A stretch of DNA of 16,034 bases from Mycogone perniciosa (taxonomy: Eukaryota; Ascomycota; Sordariomycetes; Hypocreales; Hypocreaceae). The DNA lies in contig JAOALB010000338.1 in assembly GCA_025331125.1 (NCBI GenBank), positions 1-16,034 on the forward strand. The letters run 5' to 3'. A program made the position numbers and the translations under genes. Of the stretch, positions 8,464-16,034 are shown in pieces. The notes beneath the pieces are model-generated. The model saw only the letters and a program-made list of their open reading frames with translations, was not told where the DNA came from and did not search any database. The first letter of the stretch is position 1. Every line of letters begins with the position of its first letter.

Positions 8464-9153
8464 CATAGCAGTATTGCGTGGACGGCGGGCTGGGATCCAA
8501 TGCCAAGTGAGTGACCATTCTCGTGCGCTACCAAATACTGCGTGAACAGTGCAGATTATTGACAAGCAGACCAATCAACATTTGCCAACTGGCTTATCGC
8601 GCTACCTCCTGGTTGCTGCTCCGGTCGCCTGCTGGCCGCCTTTGGGGTGTGGTGCGCCTACTTCAATTTCGGGCCCGCAACTTCGGACATATACGAGGCA
8701 AAGTTGAAGTTAACTACTGGGTTATTCTGAGAGCAACTGCTACTCAGCCATCTCGAACCAATATGTTCCATCGAACCAATGAATAATATCTAGATTTTCC
8801 AATATATAAAGACATTTTGCTCGTTGGCGGTCGTGACATTTGTCGGGATTCATTGCGGAGAACCGAAGGGGGCCGACTGCACGCTGTGTGCCTCAAGGTT
8901 CCCAATGAAGCCACGCAATTCTTCTGTGACTGACTGGTGATATCCGGACAAGATAATAGGACCTACACAGGCCAACAAGATTTCTTGAAACAAACCAGCT
9001 GGATCGACAAATACATACAACGAATCTAGCGATCACACCTTCCGCTTTTTGCCTCCCTTCTCTCGCCTACGTTGAATTCCGCTGCCCTTAGGTAGAAAGT
9101 GGAGATTCGCTCGATATGAAAATACAGGCAAGTAAGGAGGCTATAAAAGCATC
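8464..9153. other. intergenic region with promoter elements but no gene
   Basis: It contains divergent promoter signals: a minus-strand TATA at its left edge and a plus-strand CCAAT/TATA set at 8754-8812. Between about 9030 and 9070 there is a CT-rich, leader-like run. The only ATG frames downstream on the plus strand are 11 codons (from 8904) and 35 codons (from 9116, running into the antisense of the BCS1 relic). The frame at 8511-8786 has no motif and overlaps the promoter elements, so I do not call it. Confidence 0.4.
8754..8812 (+). promoter_or_regulatory. orphan promoter: two identical CCAAT 10-mers plus TATA box
   Basis: TCGAACCAAT occurs at 8754-8763 and again at 8772-8781. TATATAAAG follows at 8804-8812 and is itself preceded by a third CCAAT (8800-8804). 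The CCAAT box is bound by the HAP/NF-Y complex in fungi. The arrangement is that of a strong RNA polymerase II promoter pointing right, but no plus-strand CDS follows. Confidence 0.5.
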
Positions 9154-10491
9154 TCACTGTCCGAATAAGAAGTTTGCAAAATTTTTTGAACCGACCATCG
9201 TTTCTGATCGAAGGGCTTTTTGAGTCTTCTCCTCAGATCCATCTGTTTCCTTGCGCTTTACCTCCATCCAAGACTCGGCCGCTTTCACAGTCCCTTGAGG
9301 GTCGCGCTTGTGCTGTAAGAGGAACTGTTGGATGTCCGCTGTAGAAAATTCCCCGCTTGGTATGACTTCTGCGAACTCATCGACCATATGGTCCAGGACA
9401 TTGGCTTGATCTTGTTTTTCTGCGTCACTGTAAAAAAAAAGAAACAGCTCTTTGATACATAATCTGCATCGTGGCTAATGTGAAGCGAATAGGTAAATCC
9501 ACTCATCCTGCTCGAACCAGTGCTGGATCTAGACTCTCTGGACGGTTAGTTGACATAACGAGAATGTGCCCTTGATGGGAGCCAACATGTCAACCTCAGT
9601 AACGGATAGTTCCACATCACGGCACATTCCACAACATGACACATTCCTTGATTCCCAACTAGCTTGCAATAACAGCCGGATCCGTAAGTCAATGACGATA
9701 TCATGACAGCTAGATTTCCTAGATTTCCTTGATCCGGATGATCATGATCAGCTAGTTAGCAAGTTTTCATGTATTTAAGCAGCCGCCTTTCCCACCTAAC
9801 TTGGGATCAGAAAGAGTGTCAAATTCTATCATTTTATGCATTCGTCAATGAGCCCTCATACTGTTGATCTGTGATTGATACAACACCATCTAGAGCATTC
9901 AACAATCCAGAAAGGGTTACTCCAGCGCCATCGTTACTGGCTTCATTAGTTTCACAATTCTTCCGAGAGACTGGATCGTGCTGGATGCCACGGGTATCTA
10001 TATTCTCGAACAGCACAATGCACGTGACCGGGAGCGCCCTGAACAGAGTCAACAGTTCGGCGTCGGATGATTTCGAAAGTTGAATAACATAGATGTCGAG
10101 ACTGAGTTCTCCAGCCAATACCACTGTAATGCTAGTCTTATCTGTTCCTGGAGGGCCATAGAATATAACCTCGCTTGTATGGAATCGCGTGAGACTTATG
10201 GTATTTCTTCGTGCTGGATTGAAGAAACTCGACCATGTCCTTTATCACTTTTTCCTTCTCATTTCAGCCAAGGATAACAGTATGAAGGGGTCTTATTTGT
10301 ATGGTTTCTAAATCAACTGCGATAGAGTTGTGGTTATGAGCAAGACTGTGGAAGTAGGTTTGGTGGAATACTTGAATACTTATAAGATGGCTCAAGACAC
10401 GAGAGCTGTGGAGTGCCTCTCTCCAAAAAGGCAGCAGGCTGCCGGTCGCCTCGCAGGCACAGCCCGCTAAAGAGTATTGATTACTATCCAA
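9154..10491 (-). pseudogene. BCS1-like AAA ATPase relic
   Basis: Read on the minus strand, the segments follow the order of a fungal BCS1-like AAA ATPase (mitochondrial bc1-chaperone family and its many fungal paralogues). A linker ends RPLHTVIL (about 10310-10267). Then come KVIKDMVEFLQSSTKKYH and IPYKRGYIL (about 10247-10164), Walker A as GPPGTDKTS (near 10157-10131), IYVIQLSKSSDAELLTLFRA, Walker B as CIVLFENIDT (near 10020-9993), LSGLLNALDGV, the sensor region HILVMSTNRPESLDPALVRAG (near 9568-9506), and a C-terminal helical domain VDEFAEVIPSGEFSTADIQQ. Defects are plain: TGA at 10266-10264; a frameshift just before Walker A (near 10160); Gly to Asp in the Walker A GK pair; Asp to Asn in Walker B; TGA at 9505-9503 where the family has the Arg of RPGRVD; and a ~290-bp interruption at 9861-9571. 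The N-terminal membrane and import part is not recognisable. It cannot make a working ATPase. Identification is firm; the exact ends are approximate. Confidence 0.85.
9571..9861 (-). other. ~290-bp interruption inside the BCS1-like relic
   Basis: Between LNALDGVVSITDQQ and GHILVMSTNRP the family normally has only a few residues, but here about 290 bp intervene. The minus-strand borders could be a splice donor (GTATGA at 9861) and acceptor (CATCAAG ending 9571), which would make a very long intron for this window. The segment has a tandem 9-mer CTAGATTTC, a 12-bp palindrome TGATCATGATCA at 9739-9750, and TATTTAAGCAGC at 9772-9783. I see no clear terminal inverted repeats or target duplication, so a mobile element is only a possibility. 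Confidence 0.4.
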
Positions 10492-11552
10492 TATCCATCG
10501 CTAAGGCTATTCTATGTAGTGTTCAGGAGTGGCCAAGGCGAGGTCTAGATGGAATGATAACAATACAGAGGTTGACCACGGGGGTACCTCAGTACGACTG
10601 AAGTTAGCCTAGGTCGTCATATTAGGGCGTCCACAACAGTGAGGAAAAAGCCTCATGTCTTGTATCAAAAAGCGGTGAGATCAGATAGTAATGGACTGCA
10701 AGCCGAGTAAGGCAACTAAGAATGACTTCCGAACCTCCCTCTATCCAATTTCTGGCCTCCTGAATCTTCTGTCTCTATTGTTGGCCGAAGGCATTAGTTC
10801 TGGCCTAGACTAGGGGGAGATAGTGGCGCGTAATGTGATGCGGCAAAATGTCCCTGCGTGATTGCCTCATGCCCTAGACTCATTTGTATTTCGATATCAA
10901 AATGCTACAGGCTGTATAGTACTAGCCCCATCTCTCCTCCACACGGGAACAGTCTACCTACTAATGGATCATGGCAAGCTTGAGCTCAGGTACTTCGCAT
11001 GAAGTGGATTAGTAATTTAGGAAAGCATATATGTAAGCTCAGGCTCTGCTACTTCAAGGCCGCGGATGCCTTGCTCGTACTATTTATGAGCCCTTTCGAT
11101 CTAGTATTGGTAGGAATCCCATGTGTATCTCTTTCGTGGTGCTATGCGGGGCTTGCCCAGAAGCCACAACTGAAGTTTCTTTGTCGCTTGCAATGCTATA
11201 TTACTGGGAGCTTATGCAAGGTGGGAAATGTGTCAAAGTGTCGGTGACATGGATGCGAGTGTTAAACCTCTACTTTTAACCCTTGTTTGATACACAAGCT
11301 AATACAAACGCAAGGCGATGTATTTGTAATTATAATGAGGCTGACTTCAGGGAAGCACAATTGTGATCCTTGTCAGGCGTTGAGGTGCCTAGCCCCAGCT
11401 GTGTAAGCCGAATCGCCTCTTCCAGGAACATGGCTGTCCCTTTCCTCTACAACGGGTCGCGGCTTCGGGCTCAAAGCGAGGTAAACAACCTCATTCAAGT
11501 ATAATAAGTGAGCTAGAACCTAGGCCGAAGTGGACGTTCTCGCCCTACAAGC
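10492..11552. other. gene-free spacer
   Basis: No supportable gene. The frame at 10999-11247 has a true ATG and is hydrophobic and Cys-rich, but it has no TATA, leader or motif. The left end (to about 10620) may hold an unrecognisable N-terminal part of the BCS1-like relic. The right end is the probable promoter of the gene at 11621. Confidence 0.35.
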
Positions 11553-11560
11553 TATATTTA
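11553..11560 (+). promoter_or_regulatory. TATA box of the 228-residue gene
   Basis: TATATTTA lies 60 bp upstream of the ATG at 11621, followed by an A/C-rich leader with no earlier ATG. Spacing is normal for a fungal gene. Confidence 0.55.
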
Positions 11561-11620
11561 GACAAATACTGGATCACCAAACACCCAACAGTTTTTCTCA
11601 AAGGACTCCACTTCTAAAGA

Positions 11621-12307
11621 ATGGAAGACTTAGAATCCCTCGCAATTGCAGCCTTTACGTTCCCTCGCATCGGCTTCCATAACCTCTGTCAGGAATTTAC
11701 ACCTGAGGCCTTTCGTGATACCGTCTCATATCTTGAAAAGATATCTGGTGCCGGTATCAATTTAACTATCAACGAGTCCAGTCTTCACGAACGAATTTGC
11801 ATCCTTCGCAGCAGGACAGTAGGGCCGATGAAATCTCTGCCAGTAGACAGCACCATAACAGTCACCGACGGCATCGAGGCTATGAAAAAAATACTCAACC
11901 ACCTCAGAACCTTCAACGAAATAGCCTTTAAGTGTTTCGAGTATAATAATTCAATCGAATACGAAGAAGAACAAGTCTTGGCGATGGCATACGTGACAAT
12001 TGGGAGGCTTTCACGAACTACCGGATACCACTTGCCGCCCTTGCGAGGAGTTGGTGTAAATCACACGGCAGCCATTCTAAATATGCTTTTGGTCATTGCC
12101 AACGATCGCTTTCCTCCAAGAATGTCACATATTTTCCCGGTCGGAACGCCGAATCCAGGTGTGTCGACGGGCGGAACCGGGATAACAGGGGCTTCAAATC
12201 TGCATTCTAAACAGAACTCGGAAGACTTTAGGCAGGACCCCGATGCTGATACCAACGTCGAGCAAGCTTCCGATGATGAATGCGACGCCGGATGGCGCCG
12301 TAGCTAA
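11621..12307 (+). CDS. uncharacterised protein, 228 residues
   Basis: An intact intronless ORF starts at the first ATG after a TATA box (context AAAGAATGGAA). I do not recognise the family. The N-terminal two thirds (about 1-165) look like a folded, mainly helical domain: MEDLESLAIAAFTFPRIGF, FRDTVSYLEKI, ITVTDGIEAMKKILNHLRTF, QVLAMAYVTIGRLSRTTGYH and AAILNMLLVIANDRFPP. The last ~60 residues are low-complexity, first Gly/Thr-rich (VSTGGTGITGASN), then acidic (DPDADTNVEQASDDECD), and look disordered. There is no signal peptide or transmembrane helix, so a cytosolic or nuclear location is likely. Codon use is balanced and there is no broken frame, in contrast to the relics on both sides. It could be a lineage-restricted accessory gene. 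That it is coding is likely; the function is unknown. Confidence 0.68.
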   Translation: MEDLESLAIAAFTFPRIGFHNLCQEFTPEAFRDTVSYLEKISGAGINLTINESSLHERICILRSRTVGPMKSLPVDSTITVTDGIEAMKKILNHLRTFNEIAFKCFEYNNSIEYEEEQVLAMAYVTIGRLSRTTGYHLPPLRGVGVNHTAAILNMLLVIANDRFPPRMSHIFPVGTPNPGVSTGGTGITGASNLHSKQNSEDFRQDPDADTNVEQASDDECDAGWRRS

Positions 12308-12930
12308 TGAGTGTTTGGGACATCGAGACACTATGAATGAGCTCTGACGTAGTGTTAGTTGCAGTTGTCTGGAACTGAGCGGTTAGATGATCTGGGCAGT
12401 GCAGATCGGCAATTTGGTATGAGTCGGGAGGTCGAGATGGTGGGCATAAGACTTGAGATGTACGTTTAATACACATGGTGTGACTGCATTACGCCTTGTA
12501 AATGGGGGTTACTTGGGATAAGTTGCATTGCCTACTTGCACGATGTATTTCTCGAGAGGCGACGACATCAAAGCTAATGTGTGCATGCCAGCGAGACTTA
12601 GCCCATCTTCTTGCATCCATTTGTCAGTCAGGAAAAAGATTTTCTGTCCACTCAAGACATATGATAGGCATACACGATGTGGTCTTGTGGAAATGGTTAT
12701 GAAGGTGCGCTCGGGCATTCGTATCATTAAATGGGACACCTGGGGATACAGGCGGGGATGGAGCGGTTGATGCGTCGAGTTCGCCTCAATTTCACTTATA
12801 TGGCCTTGTAGAACCAGGGCCAGCTCGAGATGGGATGTAATCATTGGTAGTTGACGATCAAGGCATTTTGTCGGGGTAACTGACATACAACGCACCTGCA
12901 TTTCTTTATTGACCTACCCGAGAAAATTCG

Positions 12931-12948
12931 GCTGCTTATTTAAGCAGC
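12931..12948. repeat. short inverted repeat
   Basis: GCTGCTTATTTAAGCAGC has 8-base arms around TT. The 12-mer TATTTAAGCAGC also occurs at 9772-9783 inside the interruption of the BCS1 relic; a 12-base match in 16 kb can be chance. Confidence 0.45.
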
Positions 12949-13171
12949 TACTGTATTAGGAAGGCGATAAATTATAAAGGGATACAGCTAGATTTAGTTT
13001 AATAAACATCAACCTTCCACCTTCAATACACGACCCTACCTGTGACTATCGCGGTCCCCGAGTCGTATGGAGGTAACCGTTGGTTGCTTTCGGCTGCTGG
13101 CATCATGATCAAATGATCCGCAGTATCTTTTAGTCCCTACATTACTCAATTGCCGCTCCGTGGTTCTGTCA

Positions 13172-13192
13172 AGAGCGCGGGAACCGCGCTCT
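13172..13192. repeat. GC-rich hairpin, 9-bp arms
   Basis: AGAGCGCGG-GAA-CCGCGCTCT is a perfect inverted repeat with a 3-base loop, unusually GC-rich for this AT-leaning spacer. It lies about 55 bp upstream of a TATATAA box, so it may be a regulator-binding site rather than an RNA hairpin. Confidence 0.6.
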
Positions 13193-13203
13193 ATGCCAGT
13201 CGT

Positions 13204-13254
13204 TGTGTGTGTGTGTGTTTGGGCGTGTCACTTCCCCCTCGACAAAGTATATAA
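13204..13254 (+). promoter_or_regulatory. TG run and TATA box, promoter without an assigned gene
   Basis: A (TG)7 microsatellite at 13204-13217 is followed by a C-rich patch and TATATAA at 13248-13254. Downstream comes a classic CT-rich leader (about 13295-13335, with CTCCTCCTCCTCCC). The first ATG (about 13361) opens only 14 codons. The region past 13336 is the antisense of the EST1-like relic, so this promoter points into it. Confidence 0.45.
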
Positions 13255-13335
13255 CGGTTAGAGATCTTTATCCGCTTTTAGCGCATAAGCTTCATTTATT
13301 TCACATTCCCTTTCGCATCTCCTCCTCCTCCCTGC

Positions 13336-14340
13336 CTAGTGCCTGCTCATAAGCTCTGTAGATGACGATTCACTCGATGACTTGGAATCCCAGTCCTGAT
13401 AAATAATGCTCCATTGTGTATGCTTCTCCTCATCGTCCTCCCATGCTTTCATTGCATACTCGCATACACCTCTAAGCTACGTCACCCAATTATTTCGAAA
13501 AGCAGGCAGACTCTCATAGAAATAAGTCAACGAACTATAAGAATAGTAAATGAACCGATACATTAGCTCTGAGGTCAAAGGCAATTTAAGCTCCAAGAGC
13601 TTAAGAAATCCGTGAATCCCATGCCTCCACATGCGAAGTGGCATTGGGCACTCGGAAGCTAAGCGAGAGGTATCAGGATTTGCGAGAGGATGTTGCGTTG
13701 CCACGAAGAAACATTGATACTTATACAGAAGCTTCTGTTGGAGATCAAGAAGATTAAACCATTGTTTAGTTTTCGTGTTCCCGTTTTTCTTAGCCAATGA
13801 TTGCATATTGATGCATTTCCGTTCTGTATCCACGAGTTCAGTGTGACATTCCTTAGCCTCTGCAGCCAATTCCTCTAGAGAAGGTAGGTTGCCCCGGATC
13901 TGGTGAATTATCTGATGATCTGTGGGCTGTGCCTGCGCTTGTTGAGCTGTTTTGGGTTGCTTTCCATCTTCATATTGCGTTGTACTTGCCCCCTCGGTTT
14001 CACGGTCGTTGTTGTCAGATGCCTTCGTCTATTGATTAATGTAGCCATAAGCAGAGACTTGAATTCTATCATCGAAATCGTCCATATTTGCGTCGGTGTT
14101 TTCGGGTCTTGTGCCTTGATCCTGGACGTTGTGATATTAATTGGGTGGCTCCTGAACATAATACGAGATGAAAACTTACTCTAGCTTGAAGGAAATGATC
14201 CCAAAAGCATCAATTTCATCCTTATGAAGGCTTTCGATGAGGATAGAGACTATCCAACTCCACGAAATGTCGTTTCTTTCCGCAGCTGTGTTGACAGGGT
14301 ATGATGCTAAGCGGAGCTGGCGACAAATAAAACGGCCTGA
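13336..14340 (-). pseudogene. EST1-like (DNA/RNA-binding domain) protein relic
   Basis: On the minus strand one frame runs from about 14121 to 13336, interrupted only by TAG at 14031-14029 and TAG at 13479-13477. Its core (about 13800-13480) matches what I recall of fungal proteins with an EST1/SMG7-type DNA/RNA-binding helical-repeat domain: NLLDLQQKLLYKYQCFFVA, then QHP, MPLRMWRHGIHGFLKLL, MYRFIYYSYSSL and ESLPAF. After the second TAG the same frame continues with LRGVCEYAMKAWEDD, aligning with the LGDL.RY.MAIEDD stretch of the family, so the stop is inside the domain. The N-terminal side has a Gln-rich linker (TAQQAQAQPTDHQIIHQI). A plausible intron lies at 14179-14122 (GTAAGT...GTCCAG). 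An upstream open exon (about 14336-14180) contains ISWSWIVSILIESLHKDE, but its phase does not join cleanly. EST1 proteins bind telomerase RNA or act in mRNA decay; fungal paralogues are mostly uncharacterised. The frame is too well preserved to be very old. Readthrough or a much shorter live protein is unlikely but not excluded. Confidence 0.6.
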
Positions 14341-16034
14341 AACAGCAATGAGCAGTGAATACGTTATTGCAGTGGCTTAATACATGTATATATTTGCGTT
14401 GGTCACGGGTTTAAACTTTTCTATTTAACTTGGGCCCATGATTTGTTTGTCCCTAAGGCAAAGACGCTAGCTACGGGAAATGAGCCCTGTCACGCCACCA
14501 AAAAGGATTCCAGCCTCGGTCCTGTATGCGGCTAGTAGTACTCTAAGACCCTTGCCATGGCCTAGAATACGATCTTCTGTCTCTGACACTCACTACCCCA
14601 GCTGTAGCTCGCCCTTGAGGCAGGGGGTAACCATAATTAAGGAAGATGCGGCTTGGCTTACGCAGTTGGAACAAATGCCTTACAAGGATCACAGATCGGG
14701 AGGGGAATTTGTTTATTGCTTTCATAGCTTAAATATAGTTTATTAAGCAGCCACCAAATTCCTAGTATGAGAAGCCCTGGGGATGTCACGTTACATATAA
14801 AACAAAGAGACCGGCCGACCGTCTCTCCAGTCACCCATCTTCCCCAGCCTTGAGAATTGAAGGCTTTCCCCGAATTGGAAATCCAGACCTCCCGGCCTCC
14901 CAGCCAAGCGACTAACCACCTCCATTTAACTCTTTAGAGCAACCTTGCTTGTGCCAGATTTTATTTATTTAGGAATACTGTGCAATGTTGTCGAGGGATT
15001 ATCCCCAGCCTTGTGGTTACCCCCGTTCTCAGCAGGACGGAGATCTTGTAGAGGTAGCCATTAGAATATGAACTTCTCGCTAATATTGTGAGTCTTACCG
15101 TAGCTTTGCCCGCCCTCAACCCACCCTTCTCCTACAGTTCCTGATGATCTCTGGGTTTTTTTTGGGGCCATGTCGAGCCCCACGCTTGCATCTCCGCAAG
15201 AGAGATATACATTAAATTGAGCAAAAGGTTTTTGGTAATTGTAGGACCATAGTTTATGTTAGCAGAATTCCGAGATACTAATAATAACTAAAAAAAACCT
15301 TTGGAATTTTGATCAGGGTGAAGCGTATAAGCCACAACTGAACTCCAGGCTCGCTTCCATTTCTTGATGACAACTTGCAAGTTGAAACACGGAAATTTCA
15401 TGTTCTATCCAGGCGACCCAAGTCTAAACGATCGTGTCACGAGCGGTGTGTTTTTAAACCCCGTAATTAATTCTCATGCTGGATGAAGGGAGCTGGGGGG
15501 TACTATCTCCTGTGCCAAGAAACATCTGCTGTTTTAGCGCGCTCAAACATCAGCCTAGGATTGGACAGGGAACGCCACATTAAGCAGAGCCAGGCTTTCC
15601 AAGCGCCTTTGTACGAGGTACGGCTGCCTAAGGCAGCACATGACGTGTCAGTATCCCTGTCTTTGCCACATTTCCCAAGGGCTTTGGCAAGCCAACAGCC
15701 AACTTGTTAGGCAAAGAAACGGCTCTCTGCGTCCATGGTCCATGGCTAGCAGACACACCACACGCGATGAAGGTACCCCGTCCCGGCCGGCCCTGTCTTA
15801 TGGATTCCAGCCCGTGATTACGGAGTTGGAAACATTTCGGCAAGACACCGCTGTGGCATTAGTACCCATGGTGCCGAGACAGAAAGAGCCCGGGCTGTGG
15901 AGCTATGGTCTACCAGATCAATGGCAACCAGGCCAATGGGAAACTTTGCACGTAAACCTGAGGAGACAGGTTTGCAGTCCTAGCGTCTCCTTTGACCTCT
16001 AGGATCTAATGTATCACTATGTACAGGCGGGTCA
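14341..16034. other. gene-poor right end
   Basis: There is no gene I can support. A frame at 14480-14746 has a true ATG about 90 bp after GTATATATTT (near 14386) and reads MSPVTPPKRIPASVLYAASS at its start, but shows no motif. A frame at 15640-16002 (120 codons, true ATG) has balanced composition but no leader or domain. TATA-like CATATAAAAC near 14794-14803 is followed by an AGAGAC...GTCTCT inverted pair (14806-14826). The area around 15660-15690 carries a TTGCCA...TGGCAA inverted pair and may be regulatory sequence of a gene beyond the right edge. Confidence 0.35.
14868..14922 (-). other. tRNA-like remnant, not functional
   Basis: Read on the minus strand, this segment has a D-arm-like GGTGGTTAGTCGC and a 5-bp stem (CTTGG/CCGGG) around the loop CTGGGAG, which would show a GGG anticodon after the invariant T. 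A typical variable loop AGGTC and a T-loop-like TTCCAAT follow. The acceptor stem does not pair and the T stem is broken, so it cannot be a working tRNA. It may be a decayed tRNA, a tRNA-derived repeat, or coincidence. Confidence 0.2.

Larger units (their letters stand above)
12308..13335. other. spacer with promoter-like elements
   Basis: The best candidate here is a minus-strand ORF at 12901-12509 (130 codons, true ATG at 12901, reading MQVRCMSVTPTKCLDRQLPM at its start). Its composition is protein-like but it has no recognisable domain, TATA or homologous motif, so I leave it as unassigned (about 25% chance of being real). A hairpin GCTGCTTA-TT-TAAGCAGC lies at 12931-12948 immediately upstream of it. 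The rest holds the hairpin/TG-run/TATA set described separately. Confidence 0.35.

Noticed and set aside
10999..11247. 82-codon hydrophobic, Cys-rich frame with a true ATG
   Set aside because: Hydrophobic but without a clear signal peptide or regular helices, promoter or family; length fits chance.
12509..12901. 130-codon minus-strand ORF with a true ATG
   Set aside because: Composition is acceptable, but there is no domain, promoter or homologue I recognise; kept only as a note in the spacer entry.
9772..12948. TATTTAAGCAGC at 9772-9783 and 12937-12948 as ends of one transposon
   Set aside because: A 12-mer shared in 16 kb is expected several times by chance, the flanks differ, and no transposase lies between.
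13903..14184. 93-codon hydrophobic plus-strand frame resembling a membrane protein
   Set aside because: It is the antisense of the EST1-like relic, whose frame explains the region better.
15640..16002. 120-codon plus-strand ORF near the right edge
   Set aside because: No motif or leader, and the area looks more like regulatory sequence; insufficient support.
1..16034. CRISPR array, rRNA, insertion sequence or biosynthetic cluster
   Set aside because: No regularly spaced repeats, rRNA signatures, transposase motifs or backbone biosynthetic enzymes were seen; the genome type is eukaryotic.

Overview
The window looks like nuclear DNA of a filamentous ascomycete, most likely a Eurotiomycete of the Aspergillus/Penicillium type. 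The grounds are short GT-AG introns (47, 62 and 81 nt), TATA boxes followed by CT-rich leaders, long AT-leaning spacers, and gene families I know mainly from Pezizomycotina: an APH-like kinase, a secreted Cys-rich beta-barrel protein, BCS1-type AAA ATPases and EST1-type proteins. The species call is inference; no rRNA or functional tRNA is present to anchor it. Gene density is low and decayed genes are common, so this reads as an accessory or possibly subtelomeric stretch, though no telomere repeats are seen.

Layout. (1) 1-800: an unrecognised, apparently frameshifted gene (139-766) with a possible upstream exon end at the window edge. (2) 1585-2269: a small nuclear-type RING finger gene with two introns and a uORF that stops 2 nt before its ATG; no single open frame shows it. 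(3) 2270-3793: a spacer with a 20-bp perfect palindrome, then a TATA box and an intact intronless gene for a secreted, eight-cysteine protein. (4) 3794-6315: about 2.5 kb without a supportable gene. (5) 6316-7955: a full-length aminoglycoside-phosphotransferase-like kinase with one intron, converging on a possible 70-residue gene on the minus strand (8013-8225). (6) 8750-8812: a textbook promoter (two identical CCAAT 10-mers plus TATA) with no gene behind it. (7) 9154-10491: a dead BCS1-like AAA ATPase gene on the minus strand. (8) 11553-12307: TATA box and an intact 228-residue gene of unknown function. (9) 13172-13254: a GC-rich hairpin, a TG run and a TATA box pointing right with no assignable gene. 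(10) 13336-14340: a decayed EST1-like gene on the minus strand with two in-frame TAG codons. (11) 14341-16034: no convincing gene; a tRNA-like remnant and promoter-like motifs.

The genes do not form an obvious pathway or biosynthetic cluster. Live genes (RING, secreted barrel protein, kinase, 228-residue unknown) alternate with relics of large fungal families. The disabling changes in the two relics are mostly of the transition type (apparent CAG to TAG, CGA to TGA, Gly to Asp, Asp to Asn), which fits C-to-T decay such as old RIP or ordinary deamination, but I could not compute this. I found no convincing new multi-gene system. The best second looks are the spliced RING gene, the orphan promoters and the decay pattern.
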